Notes under the pieces: generated by a model
What the model was told of the DNA's origin: nothing
The model's input: only the letters and a program-made list of their open reading frames with translations
Database searches by the model: none
Virus record (IMG/VR): IMGVR_UViG_3300050821_003907
Location: 1-64,000 of that record
Strand: one strand, 5' to 3'
Source: a virus
DNA length: 64,000 nt
Translations under genes and position numbers: made by a program
In this document: positions 25,909 to 35,158 of the stretch, one piece after another
Numbering within the stretch: the stretch's first letter is position 1
Layout: the number at the start of each line of letters is the position of its first letter

Positions 25909-27594
25909 GTGGCCAGCCCCTATTACGACGAAGAGCTTATCGACCTGCCTGATGGCACAACCATAGGTGTCGATGAGCTTATTGGTGCGCAACGGCCCAG
26001 ACTGTGGACAGTACCTCCGCGTCATCGCGTAAAGCAAGACGGTTGCCGTGCATGTGCTAATCCTAACTACCCTACGCTGGGCTGCGGTGATTATGTTTCC
26101 CGCGATATGCTCGACTGGAGCCGGGGCATTGGATACGAACTTGACGACTGGCAAGAATGGTGCATAACTGAGGCTAACGGTGTTAAGCCTAACGGTAAGT
26201 GGGCTGCCATGGAAGCGTGCGTTATCTGCACGCGACAGAATGGCAAGGGCACCATTCTTGAAGTACGGGAGCTAGCAGGGCTCTTCGTACTTAAAGAAGA
26301 GATGATTATCCACACGGCTCACGAATTCAAGACTTCCCGTGTGCATTTCGAGCGCGTGCGGCGCACGATTGAAGGTAATGCCAGCCTTTCCCGCCGTGTT
26401 AGAGAGGTTCGTACTTCACACGGCGAAGAGGGCATCAAGCTAATACGTCGTCGTACTCTCATCATGGGGTCTGACAAGAAATACGTTTACCGTGACGTTG
26501 CTCCTGAACTGAAGTTCCTGGCGCGTTCTCGTTCAGCCGGTCGTGGTTTTACCTGCAACTGCCTTGTGTACGACGAGGCAATGATTCTCACTGAAGAGCA
26601 AGTAGAAGCCTCTGTGCCTACTATGTCTTCGGTTCCTAACTCGCAGATGTTCTACATGGGGTCTTCCGGCATGAAGGACTCCTACCAGCTAGCTAAGATT
26701 CACCGTCGTATTGAGCACGACGAGAAGTCATTGTTCGGTGCAGACTGGAGTATTGACCCTCACCTTGCAACGTGCCCGCGAGATGAGCAGCGAGGTCGCA
26801 AGGCTAACCACTACATCGTGTGTAACCGTCATGATGACCGCGACGACCCGCGTAACTGGGCTAAGGCTAATCCGGCTTTCGGCAAGCGGCTTAGTTATGA
26901 CTTCACGAACAACGTTGAGTTCAAGGGCATGGCTCCTGTCGGTTTTGACCGAGAACGCCTAGGCGTTGGAGAATGGCCTGTAGCTGAGTCTCCCTGGCTC
27001 GTGATAAGTGAAGACTCCTGGCGTGAGCGTACTTGCACCGAGCCTGGCGGTGCCACCAAGCCTATCGTGTTCGGCCTGGACGTAGAGCCGGACGGTAACG
27101 CCGCCACGATTACTGCTGCTTGGCTCATGAAGGACGGACGCAAGGAAGTCACGGTCATCGAAATGCCCGCTGACTGCTACCGGCAGGGAACTGCGTGGGC
27201 TATTCCGCGTCTTAAGGAGCTAATTAAGGCTCACCGTCCAGCGGCAATCGTAATTCCGTCAACCGGTGCCGCTGCGGACCTCAAGGACGAGGCTATTGCT
27301 AACGGCATAGACGTAATGGTGGCAGGACCTACGCATGAAGCCGCTGCATTTGCTCACTTCCGTAACTCTGTGAAGGAAAAGCAGCTAGCTCACCTAGGAG
27401 AAAACAGCCCAAACGGTTCCGCTATCTGGAAAGCCATGGGCAGTGCTGACACGCGCACGACTGGCGACGGTGGTAAAGCCTGGTCGCGCACTAATAGCAA
27501 TTGTGATATTTCTCCGGTAACTTCCGCAACTTTGGCTGCGTGGGGCTTGCACCAGAAGCGCCGTAGTTATGATGTGATGAAGTCTATTGCGTAA
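25909..27594 (+). CDS. terminase large subunit
   Basis: A 561-residue TerL, the ATP-driven DNA packaging motor and nuclease. A deviant Walker A TRQNGKGT spans 108-115, Walker B LVYDEA spans 219-224 with Glu223, and a coupling-motif MGSSG follows. The C-terminal nuclease begins FGLDVEPDG with its first metal-binding Asp. GTG 25909 follows TAAAAT by exactly 6 nt, so the mRNA is probably leaderless. Confidence 0.93.
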   Translation: MASPYYDEELIDLPDGTTIGVDELIGAQRPRLWTVPPRHRVKQDGCRACANPNYPTLGCGDYVSRDMLDWSRGIGYELDDWQEWCITEANGVKPNGKWAAMEACVICTRQNGKGTILEVRELAGLFVLKEEMIIHTAHEFKTSRVHFERVRRTIEGNASLSRRVREVRTSHGEEGIKLIRRRTLIMGSDKKYVYRDVAPELKFLARSRSAGRGFTCNCLVYDEAMILTEEQVEASVPTMSSVPNSQMFYMGSSGMKDSYQLAKIHRRIEHDEKSLFGADWSIDPHLATCPRDEQRGRKANHYIVCNRHDDRDDPRNWAKANPAFGKRLSYDFTNNVEFKGMAPVGFDRERLGVGEWPVAESPWLVISEDSWRERTCTEPGGATKPIVFGLDVEPDGNAATITAAWLMKDGRKEVTVIEMPADCYRQGTAWAIPRLKELIKAHRPAAIVIPSTGAAADLKDEAIANGIDVMVAGPTHEAAAFAHFRNSVKEKQLAHLGENSPNGSAIWKAMGSADTRTTGDGGKAWSRTNSNCDISPVTSATLAAWGLHQKRRSYDVMKSIA

Positions 27595-27607
27595 ATCTCT
27601 GGTTGAT

Positions 27608-27709
27608 GTGCGAGTAACGAGTAGCAGCACTCGGTTTCACCCGGCATATGTCAAGTATGCAGTCGGGAAGCAGAAGGCACATGGACCGGCTACTGACCAG
27701 AGCATTTAG
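27608..27709 (+). CDS. very small ORF, uncertain
   Basis: A 33-residue basic frame from GTG 27608 in the 147-nt gap after terminase. There is no clear ribosome site. Listed because the gap is otherwise empty; it may be non-coding. Confidence 0.25.
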   Translation: MRVTSSSTRFHPAYVKYAVGKQKAHGPATDQSI

Positions 27710-27741
27710 AATAGCGATAATAGGGAAAGGGCACAAAAAGC

Positions 27742-28020
27742 ATGTCGCAACTATGGATGGACGCCACTCACGATGACAAAGGACCGGCTGAAGGAAATGA
27801 GCACTGGTACCTTCAGCAGCGTACTCACGAAGCAGCATTGTGCTGCGAGCGCGTTGCACAGTCTGAAACGTTGCTAGGTTATGCAGACTCAGCGCAAACT
27901 TACATGGACCTGGCCGCTGAAATCCGGGAAGCCGGAGCCTGGTGGCTAAGCTTGCGCAGTGATGTAGAAAGGTACCACGGAATGTTCGTGCCCGCACCGT
28001 TGAGAGGAGCAGTGGCTTAA
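27742..28020 (+). CDS. hypothetical protein
   Basis: A 92-residue helical protein (MSQLWMDATHDDK start). GAAAGGG lies 9-12 nt upstream of ATG. It overlaps the following membrane protein gene by TAATG. Unknown function. Confidence 0.65.
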   Translation: MSQLWMDATHDDKGPAEGNEHWYLQQRTHEAALCCERVAQSETLLGYADSAQTYMDLAAEIREAGAWWLSLRSDVERYHGMFVPAPLRGAVA

Positions 28021-28355
28021 TGACGACTACAGTAGCCGAAATCCAGGAGAAGGTGGTTCAGGCTAACCCTAAGCGGGTTGCCGCCACAACAGCGCTAGGC
28101 GCGCTATCAGTAATCGGCTGGATAATCGGGGTAATTTCCGTAAGTGCCCTCAAGGCTGTAACAACTGTCGGCTGGTGCGTCGGCATTGTAGCCCGGATTG
28201 CCATTAACTGCTGGACTGCGCTAGCGTACGGATTCTGCAAGGGCGCAGGAATAAAGAGCATCAGGAAAGCAGATTTGCAGGCTCCGGCAGGCCCTCCGCA
28301 CATGATTCCCCCTAATAGTTCACCCGGAACCTTCCCCGGAACCTTTATTCAGTAG
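28020..28355 (+). CDS. small membrane protein
   Basis: A 111-residue protein with two hydrophobic helices (VIGWIIGVISVSALKAV and GWCVGIVARIAINCW) and a Pro-rich C-terminal tail. Placed between terminase and portal; holin-like or membrane anchor roles are possible, without specific evidence. Confidence 0.62.
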   Translation: MTTTVAEIQEKVVQANPKRVAATTALGALSVIGWIIGVISVSALKAVTTVGWCVGIVARIAINCWTALAYGFCKGAGIKSIRKADLQAPAGPPHMIPPNSSPGTFPGTFIQ

Positions 28356-28379
28356 TAAAATGCCTGTACTCTGATATGC

Positions 28380-29927
28380 ATGGGCTATCTAGAAAACCTC
28401 CGGAGCTTCCGGGACGAAGAGCAGCGCGTCATTGGTGGCGTGCCGTGGCGTCCTTGGGATAATCCGTACTGGCGTTTTGACGCTGGTGGCCCAGTTCACC
28501 CTACCCGGCAGTTTTACGGTGTAGACGATGCAATGGGCCTCCCGGCTCTTTACTCTGCTGTTAAGCTGCTGTCTGACAATGCCGCCAGCCTTCCCATTCG
28601 GGTGTACCAGAATTACCGTGACAATAACGGTGACTGGCGGCATTCCCGCTGGATGGGACCGACCCTGTTTGACCATCCCTCTCAAGTAGGCACGCCGTTT
28701 GACTGGATTGCGACTTGCATGGTGTCGTTGCTGCTCCAGGGTAATGCGTGGGGCTTCATCACGAACAGGGACGATTACGAATACCCCACAGGTATTGAGT
28801 GGATACCGCCTGACGACATTTACGTTGAAGACGATGAGCAACAGCCCTGGAATCCTCTTCGCGCTCGCGTTTTCCTGTACGGACGGCAAGTTGACGACTG
28901 GCAGCATGAGCTATTCCACCTTAAGGCTGTCCCTCTTCCCGGTCGTATTGAAGGCATTTCACCTCTGCGTGCATTCGCGGACACTATCTTGACCGGAAAG
29001 ATGACGCAGAAGTACGGCACTGACTGGTTCATGGGTGGCGGTTTTCCTCCTGGCGTGTTCAAGAACTCTGAAATTGAGATTGACAAGGCCCAGGCAGACG
29101 AAGTTCGTGACCAGCTCGTACGTACGCAGCGTCGTCGTGAGCCTCTTGTGGTTGGCCGGGACTGGGATTACAAGCCCATTACCGTTCCGCCTAACGAAGC
29201 TCAGTTCATTGAGGCCATGCAACTTTCGGCTACGCAAATAGCTGCCGTGTACGGCGTTCCTGCGGCACGTGTAGGAGGACTTCCGGCTGGTGGACTGCAC
29301 TACAGTAGCCAGGCACAGGATGCGTTGCAGATTATTGAGTCGCTGCGACCGTGGCTAAAGCGCATGGAATTCTCGTTCTTTGACTGCTTGCCCAAGAAGC
29401 GCTTCACGAAATTCTACACTGACGCATTGCTGGACACTGACCCGAAGACGCGCATGGAAATGTACGTTCAGGAACGTCAGGTTGGCGTGCGTACTGCTGA
29501 CGAGATTCGTGAGCTAATGGACTTGCCGCCACTGCCGAAGAAGATTGGTGAAGAGGCATTGCCGCTTGCCTTGATGCAGGAGATGGCAGCTCGTGCGGGC
29601 GTCATTCCGAAGTCAATCTTGAGTTCCGTGGAATTCGAAATGGACATTGCGGCAGCGCGCCTTGAGCAATATGCCAAGGAGCACCCGAACCTCATGCAGC
29701 CAAAACCACCTCAAGTACAAGATGCGGGCTCGTACTATGCGAGCCTTGTAAGCGCCACCAACCGGGGTAGTGCAGAGGCTGAAGCACAGCTAAGTCGTAT
29801 ATCAGAACGTGCTGTAATACTGGATAAGCACCCTGAATACGTAGGCCCGTGGATTCCGGAGGACCCACTAATAGCGTCACGTAAGCAGAGCAAGGTTAAG
29901 GACCTTGTACTAGACCGTATCGGATAG
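28380..29927 (+). CDS. portal protein (HK97 type)
   Basis: A 515-residue portal, the dodecameric ring for DNA entry. Matches the HK97-type portal layout: PALYSAVKLLSDNAASLPIRVY, DWIATCMVSLLLQGNAW, WIPPDDI, LQGxSPLR-like GISPLRAFADTI, FPPGVFK, and AAVYGVPAARVGG. A C-terminal extension of about 60 residues follows the core. TACTCT ends 7 nt before ATG. Confidence 0.93.
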   Translation: MGYLENLRSFRDEEQRVIGGVPWRPWDNPYWRFDAGGPVHPTRQFYGVDDAMGLPALYSAVKLLSDNAASLPIRVYQNYRDNNGDWRHSRWMGPTLFDHPSQVGTPFDWIATCMVSLLLQGNAWGFITNRDDYEYPTGIEWIPPDDIYVEDDEQQPWNPLRARVFLYGRQVDDWQHELFHLKAVPLPGRIEGISPLRAFADTILTGKMTQKYGTDWFMGGGFPPGVFKNSEIEIDKAQADEVRDQLVRTQRRREPLVVGRDWDYKPITVPPNEAQFIEAMQLSATQIAAVYGVPAARVGGLPAGGLHYSSQAQDALQIIESLRPWLKRMEFSFFDCLPKKRFTKFYTDALLDTDPKTRMEMYVQERQVGVRTADEIRELMDLPPLPKKIGEEALPLALMQEMAARAGVIPKSILSSVEFEMDIAAARLEQYAKEHPNLMQPKPPQVQDAGSYYASLVSATNRGSAEAEAQLSRISERAVILDKHPEYVGPWIPEDPLIASRKQSKVKDLVLDRIG

Positions 29928-29935
29928 CACGTAAA

Positions 29936-30028
29936 ATGAGTATTGTCCAGTTGTCTTGTATAACCTACTATTATGATGAAGAGGGTCAGCAGAACCCTGT
30001 CTGGCAGCCTAAGGAAAGGGTCAGTTAA
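29936..30028 (+). CDS. small ORF before the protease gene
   Basis: A 30-residue frame from ATG 29936 whose stop TAA directly abuts the protease ATG (TAAATG). YYYDEEGQQNPVWQP centre. GAAAGG for the protease start lies inside it, so it would couple translation. Possibly a real small gene or a coupling leader. Confidence 0.4.
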   Translation: MSIVQLSCITYYYDEEGQQNPVWQPKERVS

Positions 30029-31087
30029 ATGGCTGTTCTTGGTACCCAGGAAGAGAACAACCTTCCTGACTCCGCTTTTGCTTTCATTGAGCCAGGCGGT
30101 CGCAAGGATTCAAGTGGTAAGACCACTCCTCGCAGCCTCCGTCATTTCCCTGTACACGATGAAGCACACGCACGTAACGCTCTTTCCCGGGCTCCTCAGT
30201 CCCCGTACGGCAAGAAGGCCATGCCGAAGATTCTTGCGGCATGCCGTAAGTACGGGGTTACGGTTGACGGACACTCACGGGCGATGTTCGGTGACGACAT
30301 CAGCGACTACTCAGGTGCGCCTGAGCGCCGGTTCGTTCAGTTCCCGCCTGAGATTCGTTCTTCGGCTGCATTCGGTGACCCGAACGCGAAGCACATTTAC
30401 GGTTATGCGAGTGTCTTCAACAAGATGTCCCGCAAGCTGGGCGGCTTCCACGAGCAGGTTCGCTCTACTGCTTTCGATGAGTCCAAGGCTAGCGGCTGGC
30501 CGAACGTGGTCTGCCGTTACAACCACAAGGACGACCAGCTTCTGGGCACCACGCATGCGAGGACCCTTGAGCTGCACATTGACGGACAGGGCCTGCTGTA
30601 CGACGTTATCCCGCCGAACTCTCGCGCGGATGTCCTTGAGTATGTTCAGCGTGGAGACGTTCGCCACAGCTCCTTCGCATTCCGGGTTTACCCCGGTGGT
30701 GACGAATGGGGCCTAAGCGAGTACAACTACCCGCTGCGTACCCTGCACTCCGTTGAGCTGGTGGACGTTGCACCGGTTCTTGACCCGGCTTACCCCGACG
30801 CAACAGCTGGTTCTCGCTCCATGATGCAGGAGCGCGCAATGTCTGGTGCTCTTGAGTCCCTGGCTCAGTGGGTACAGGCTGATGCCGAGGAAGTTCGCTA
30901 CTACCTGGATGAGGGACGTGCAATTGAGTTCTTCAAGCGCACTGACCGCATCATGGGACCGAAGATTAGCAAGACGGACGCTGCTAGCGCATCTCGCGCT
31001 TCCAAGCCTCGTCTATCTGGTGCTCAGGCAATGCTTGCAGCCATGGAGAACATGCGCGACCCGTTCGCGGATGAGGACTTCTCCTAA
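30029..31087 (+). CDS. prohead protease (HK97/U35 family)
   Basis: A 352-residue protein. Residues 5-75 form an LPDSAFAFIEPGG...PRSLRHFPVHDEAHARNAL module seen in actinophage head proteases. The U35 serine protease core follows: IYGYASVFN, RYNHKDDQLLGTT with the catalytic His, and DVRHSSFAFRV with the catalytic Ser. It matures the capsid during assembly. A frame from 29973 on the same strand is a shadow. Confidence 0.88.
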   Translation: MAVLGTQEENNLPDSAFAFIEPGGRKDSSGKTTPRSLRHFPVHDEAHARNALSRAPQSPYGKKAMPKILAACRKYGVTVDGHSRAMFGDDISDYSGAPERRFVQFPPEIRSSAAFGDPNAKHIYGYASVFNKMSRKLGGFHEQVRSTAFDESKASGWPNVVCRYNHKDDQLLGTTHARTLELHIDGQGLLYDVIPPNSRADVLEYVQRGDVRHSSFAFRVYPGGDEWGLSEYNYPLRTLHSVELVDVAPVLDPAYPDATAGSRSMMQERAMSGALESLAQWVQADAEEVRYYLDEGRAIEFFKRTDRIMGPKISKTDAASASRASKPRLSGAQAMLAAMENMRDPFADEDFS

Positions 31088-31103
31088 TAACTACTAACCT
31101 CTG

Positions 31104-31139
31104 ATAGGCTAGGTTACGGTAAAACGTAACCTAGCCTAT
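31104..31139 (+). terminator. 15-bp perfect hairpin after protease gene
   Basis: ATAGGCTAGGTTACG (31104-31118), loop GTAAAA, CGTAACCTAGCCTAT (31125-31139). No U tract follows; instead the ribosome site GGAG of the next gene begins at 31140. It could reduce readthrough or stabilise transcript ends between protease and structural genes. Confidence 0.6.
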
Positions 31140-31149
31140 GGAGTTTAAG

Positions 31150-31428
31150 ATGCCTAATGTCGGTCTCGGTATTCAAACAGTAACGCAGACGGCTACTATT
31201 ACGTCTACGTCAATAATCGACCTAGATATTCCGTCTGGCACGGCAGTTATATCATCCGGAATTCAGGTTGCAGGATTTGGGAATGCTCTCATGACAGCAG
31301 ACGGTCCTCACCCTACCGATGACACTAAGTGGCGGTTCCAGGCTTCTGTGGCGGAGCAGAGCGGAGGCAACGGATACAGCGTTAGCGTGACATGCTGGAT
31401 GATTGTCGCTAACGACACAGGGTACTAA
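31150..31428 (+). CDS. small virion-like beta protein
   Basis: A 92-residue, Thr/Ser/Gly-rich strand-forming protein starting at ATG 31150, 6 nt after GGAG; the in-frame ATG 31138 lies within the hairpin. Placed between protease and capsid genes, so possibly a capsid decoration protein. This is inferred from composition and position only. Confidence 0.6.
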   Translation: MPNVGLGIQTVTQTATITSTSIIDLDIPSGTAVISSGIQVAGFGNALMTADGPHPTDDTKWRFQASVAEQSGGNGYSVSVTCWMIVANDTGY

Positions 31429-31439
31429 GTGATTTGCTC

Positions 31440-32075
31440 ATGAGGCCGCTAGTATCAGTCATAACTCCAACCTGGCAGCGTCACGATGTGCTGCTGCATA
31501 AGTGCGTGCCTACAGTTCAGGCGCAACAAGTGCCTCATGAGCACATCATTATTTCAGACGGTCCTGATACTGCACTAAGTCAGTACGGATGGCCTGCTAG
31601 TGTCCGCTACGCAGAATTGCCACGGCATGACTACGAAAAGCACTGGGGGCACCATGCGCGTCCTTATGGCCTAAGTATGGCACGCGGAGATTTCATTGCT
31701 TACCTGGATGACGATGACCTGTGGGAGCCTGACCATCTTCAGGTGCTGCTATCTGCTCTTCTAGAAGATGAGGAAGCGCAATTTGCTTACACACGTGCAG
31801 AAGTGCACATGACTAAAGGTACCGTACGGATAGGCGACGGTTCTCCCGCGCATGGTCGCGTGCAGACATCTATGCTCATGCATCGCCGTGACCTGCTTAA
31901 CGTAGCCTCTTGGGGGCCAGCTCACCCTGCGGAAGACTGGGAACTAGTTCTATCGTGGCTTAAGGCTGACGTTAAGTACCTATCTATCGACGCTCTTACA
32001 GTTCACTATTACCCGTCAGTGCCTATTGACCCGGAAAAGCGCATACCGGTAACACTCCCTCCGCCAGAACTTTAG
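31440..32075 (+). CDS. family 2 glycosyltransferase
   Basis: A 211-residue GT-A enzyme: VSVITPTWQR start, HIIISDGPD, then MARGDFIAYLDDDDLWEPDH with the DXD motif, and AEDWELVL near the end. Such enzymes transfer sugar from nucleotide donors. ATG 31440 is preferred over TTG 31434. Its position between protease and capsid genes suggests glycosylation of virion proteins. Confidence 0.85.
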   Translation: MRPLVSVITPTWQRHDVLLHKCVPTVQAQQVPHEHIIISDGPDTALSQYGWPASVRYAELPRHDYEKHWGHHARPYGLSMARGDFIAYLDDDDLWEPDHLQVLLSALLEDEEAQFAYTRAEVHMTKGTVRIGDGSPAHGRVQTSMLMHRRDLLNVASWGPAHPAEDWELVLSWLKADVKYLSIDALTVHYYPSVPIDPEKRIPVTLPPPEL

Positions 32076-32104
32076 AAAAATCTGTGTAGTTTTTCATTTA
32101 GGGG

Positions 32105-32132
32105 TTGTCAATACCCAGTAGCTAGGTACTAT
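32105..32132 (+). promoter_or_regulatory. promoter for the capsid gene
   Basis: TTGTCA (32105-32110), 16-nt spacer, TACTAT (32127-32132). The best promoter-like sequence in the structural region, giving a leader of about 60 nt before the capsid start. Confidence 0.6.
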
Positions 32133-32202
32133 GGATAGTGAAATGCCGTGGCCGTAAAAGCCGGAGCCGGTGCCAGCAATTAAACCTAGAAAGGTTAAGC
32201 TA

Positions 32203-33480
32203 GTGGCATCTGAAGTCGCAAAGAGGCTTCGTGACCGGCGCTTGAACGTCTGGAACGAGGCCAAGGGCATTGCAGAGAGCGCTGCTGATGAGAACCGCTC
32301 CTTTACCCCGGATGAGCAGGGTAAGTGGGAGGCTCTTCAGGAAGAGCTTGGCAACATTGACACTCGCCTCAAGGCCGTTCTCGACACCGAGAAGCGCGCC
32401 AAGGAAGCTGACGACGCTTACGACGAGCTGAGTGGCCGTAAGGCTGAGCGCAGCGTGCAGCAGGCGGGTGGTCCTCAGTACGTTGAGGAGCTGCGCCGTT
32501 GGGCACGCGGCGAAGAGGGCAGCAAGTCTGTCTTCGAAGTTCGCCGTCAGGCACCGGGACCGGTTAACTACCGTGTTCTGACCACGGCAGGCGCTGGTTC
32601 CGGAACTAACGCTTCCGGTATCATCCCGACTGACTTCTACGACCAGCTCATCGCGTACCTGATTGAAGTTTCCGGCATCATGCAGTGTGGGCCCACGGTC
32701 CTTAACACTGGCGGTGGCGAGACTCTCCAGATTCCGAAGGCCCTGACTCACACCACGGCAACGTCCGCTGGCCAGAACGCAAGCCTTCCGACCGCTGACC
32801 CGACCTTCACGCTCACCACCCTTGGTGCGCAGAAGTTCGGTGTCCTGATTCAGGTCGCTCGCGAACTGATTGACGACACTGCGGTTGACCTGCTCGGCTA
32901 CCTCGCAATGAGTGCTGGCCGTGCGCTGGGTAACTCCTTCGGTACCTCCCTGGTTAACGGCACCAACGGCATCTCCGGTGGCCTTACGTCCCTCGCGGGC
33001 GCAACCCCGGCTGTCACTGGTGGCCTGACCTCTGCTATCTCCGGTAACGGCGTGGCAACCGGTGGCGCAACATACGCCAACCTGGTTGACATGGAGTACT
33101 CGGTTATCGCTCCCTACCGTCAGTCCCGTAGCTGCTACTGGCTCGCTGCTGACAAGACTGTTGGTTCCTTCCGCAAGCTGACCGACAACAACGGTCGCCC
33201 TGTCTGGGAGCCTTCCGCAGTCCTCGGTGCGCCGGACCTGCTTCTGGGCAAGCCGCTAGTTGCAGACCCGTACATGCCTGCAATCGGCACAAGCGCGCTG
33301 TCCATCGCGTTCGGTGACTTCGCTCAGTACTTCATCCGCCTTGTCGGTGGAGTTCGATTCGAGCGTAGCGACGACTTCGCATTCGGGTCTGACCTGGTGA
33401 CCTTCCGTGCACTACTCCGTGGTGACGGTACACTGGTAGACACCAACGCAATCAAGATGTTCAAGGGCGGCGCAAGCTAA
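32203..33480 (+). CDS. major capsid protein (HK97 fold)
   Basis: A 425-residue HK97-type capsid protein. Residues 1-85 form the coiled-coil delta/scaffold region (AKRLRDRRLNVWNEAK, WEALQEELGNIDTRL). The fold proper shows GIIPTDFYDQLIAYL, TLGAQKFGVLIQVARELIDD, and an E-loop/A-domain ending with FGDFAQYFIRLVGG. GTG 32203 has AGAAAGG 8 nt upstream; GTG 32170, which adds 11 residues, has GGAG but too close. Followed by a strong terminator. Confidence 0.92.
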   Translation: MASEVAKRLRDRRLNVWNEAKGIAESAADENRSFTPDEQGKWEALQEELGNIDTRLKAVLDTEKRAKEADDAYDELSGRKAERSVQQAGGPQYVEELRRWARGEEGSKSVFEVRRQAPGPVNYRVLTTAGAGSGTNASGIIPTDFYDQLIAYLIEVSGIMQCGPTVLNTGGGETLQIPKALTHTTATSAGQNASLPTADPTFTLTTLGAQKFGVLIQVARELIDDTAVDLLGYLAMSAGRALGNSFGTSLVNGTNGISGGLTSLAGATPAVTGGLTSAISGNGVATGGATYANLVDMEYSVIAPYRQSRSCYWLAADKTVGSFRKLTDNNGRPVWEPSAVLGAPDLLLGKPLVADPYMPAIGTSALSIAFGDFAQYFIRLVGGVRFERSDDFAFGSDLVTFRALLRGDGTLVDTNAIKMFKGGAS

Positions 33481-33501
33481 CCTGCTGGACCTTGAGAAAA
33501 A

Positions 33502-33534
33502 GGCCGGTAGCCGGTATCGGCTGCCGGTCTTTTT
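33502..33534 (+). terminator. strong bidirectional terminator after capsid gene
   Basis: A 12-bp stem (33502-33513 with 33518-33529, two G-U pairs), loop GTAT, flanked by AAAAA and TTTTT. Confidence 0.9.
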
Positions 33535-33559
33535 CATTCGTCACGAACTAGGAGATAAA

Positions 33560-34054
33560 ATGAGCGACGAACGCTCGGTCTGGATTAAGCTCATCGGCCA
33601 GCGTACTGGCTCTCGTTATGATGGCCGCGACTGGCCTGCGCCGGGAGTTCCGTTTGAGGTCCCGGAATGGGAGGGTACTGCTCTCACTAAAATCAAGGAT
33701 GCTATCTACACTTCTGACGAAGAAGTGGCGGACATTTCTCAGCCGAAGGTTGATTCCGACGTAGTGCCGCTGGAAGAGCCAGTTGAGCGTGAGTATCACG
33801 GTGGCGAGCCTGTTTCTTCTCCGAAGGTAGATGAAGAGGTAGCTCCCGTTGAGGAAAACCTTGAAGTAGCTGAGGAGCCTACTGAGGAAGTTGCGGTTGA
33901 GGAAGACACAGCAGAAGAGGCTCCCAAGCCTCCGGCCCCTTACGCTTCCAAGGCCGACTGGGTGAATTACGCAGTAAATCAGGGACATAACGCAGACGAC
34001 GCGTCATCTTTGACGAAGTCAGACCTACAGAGCCGCTATGGTGGACGCCTTTAA
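33560..34054 (+). CDS. acidic protein, possible head accessory
   Basis: A 164-residue protein. Basic/aromatic N-terminal 50 residues, a Glu/Val/Pro-rich disordered centre (residues 55-125), and a short helical C-terminal module KADWVNYAVNQGHNADDASS resembling HeH/SAP-like modules. AGGAG precedes ATG. Sits directly after the capsid terminator. Structural role inferred. Confidence 0.65.
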   Translation: MSDERSVWIKLIGQRTGSRYDGRDWPAPGVPFEVPEWEGTALTKIKDAIYTSDEEVADISQPKVDSDVVPLEEPVEREYHGGEPVSSPKVDEEVAPVEENLEVAEEPTEEVAVEEDTAEEAPKPPAPYASKADWVNYAVNQGHNADDASSLTKSDLQSRYGGRL

Positions 34055-34101
34055 TGGCTTACACTGAATAAGACGGCACCGTAACGAAAGGTGTAATAAA
34101 A

Positions 34102-34641
34102 ATGGCTGTTAACCCTAAGGAAGGTCAGGCCCTGGCTTCGACCACGGTGCCTGCCCGTGAGCAGATGGTTGGCCGTGCTGGTCGCGCTGGCGGCGAGGAC
34201 GTAACCAACGAGCCGGGTCAGTACCCGGCTGACCTATTCGGCGTGGCCCTGCCTCAGGGTACCGGTGCTCCCGGTACTGCTGGGTCTAGCCCGACCGATG
34301 TAGCAGCAGATGCCACCAACATGCCCGGTCAGCTTGACGAAGACTTCTCAGGTCTTGGTCCGAATGACACGGCTGAAACTGGCTCGCCTGGCACGCAGGG
34401 CGTAGTTAACGCTTCTGGTGGCGACACTGTTACCTACACTCCTCCCGGTTACCTTGATGGCGGACCTTTCCGTGAGGCAACTGCACAGGGTCACGTGGAT
34501 GGCATGGGCGACTGGTCCCAGGCCAATACTGACGGCTATGCGGGTGGACCCACCCTTCCCGGTCTTGAGGGCAACCGCCCGACGAGCACCGGTGCAGGCT
34601 CTGGCCGTACCCTGCGTGGCGGACGTGCGGTAAAGCCGTAA
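34102..34641 (+). CDS. Gly/Pro-rich protein of unknown function
   Basis: A 179-residue low-complexity acidic protein rich in Gly, Thr, Pro and Asn, beginning MAVNPKEGQALAST. TACACT upstream (34058) and AAAGG provide weak expression signals. Possibly an internal head or connector accessory protein; no domain recognised. Confidence 0.6.
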   Translation: MAVNPKEGQALASTTVPAREQMVGRAGRAGGEDVTNEPGQYPADLFGVALPQGTGAPGTAGSSPTDVAADATNMPGQLDEDFSGLGPNDTAETGSPGTQGVVNASGGDTVTYTPPGYLDGGPFREATAQGHVDGMGDWSQANTDGYAGGPTLPGLEGNRPTSTGAGSGRTLRGGRAVKP

Positions 34642-34651
34642 GGCTTAGCCG

Positions 34652-34861
34652 ATGAAGGATTTGTCAAGCGTGCCCTGGGCATCGATGCCGGTTTACGGTA
34701 GCCCGCGTGCCCAGAGCAGCTTGATGAAAGACGACATTCTCGGAGCAGGCACGCCGCCAGAAGACCCGAGCGAGGATGTTGTCCCTGACGGTACCGATGA
34801 TGATGCCGTTCCTGATGACACACCAGGAACTTCTGAACCGGAAAGTGACGAGCAGCCTTAA
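34652..34861 (+). CDS. small acidic disordered protein
   Basis: A 69-residue protein; the second half is almost entirely Asp, Glu, Pro, Thr and Ser. Lies in a run of small acidic genes after the capsid gene. Unknown. Confidence 0.55.
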   Translation: MKDLSSVPWASMPVYGSPRAQSSLMKDDILGAGTPPEDPSEDVVPDGTDDDAVPDDTPGTSEPESDEQP

Positions 34862-34876
34862 AGGAGGCGAACGCAA

Positions 34877-35158
34877 GTGGAAGACCTTAGCCACATGCCC
34901 CTGGCCAAGCACGCGCTTGTCGCTGGAAGCTCAATGGCAGCGGGTAACACCGTTAACACAACTGCGGAGAAGTACGCTATGACTTCACCCGGCAGTGCGC
35001 CTGTAGACCCTTTGCCTGCCAAGGAAGAGCTAGACGACCCGAATATCGAAGACAGTCCTATGGACAAGGACCCGCGCGCAACAGTGATGGAGCGTGCTGG
35101 ACGAGGCAGTGACTACTCCGCGCCTACACTGGAATGGAAGGAATGCGCCAATGGCTAG
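34877..35158 (+). CDS. small acidic protein
   Basis: A 93-residue protein starting at GTG 34877 with an excellent AAAGGAGG site. MEDLSHMPLAKHALVAGSSM start, acidic Pro-rich centre. Overlaps the next gene by 8 nt. Unknown. Confidence 0.6.
   Translation: MEDLSHMPLAKHALVAGSSMAAGNTVNTTAEKYAMTSPGSAPVDPLPAKEELDDPNIEDSPMDKDPRATVMERAGRGSDYSAPTLEWKECANG

Noticed and set aside
29973-30716. 247-codon plus-strand frame beginning ATGATGAAG
   Set aside because: It is a +1 shadow of the prohead protease gene; composition is Arg/Ser/Thr-rich nonsense, whereas the 30029 frame has clear U35 motifs.
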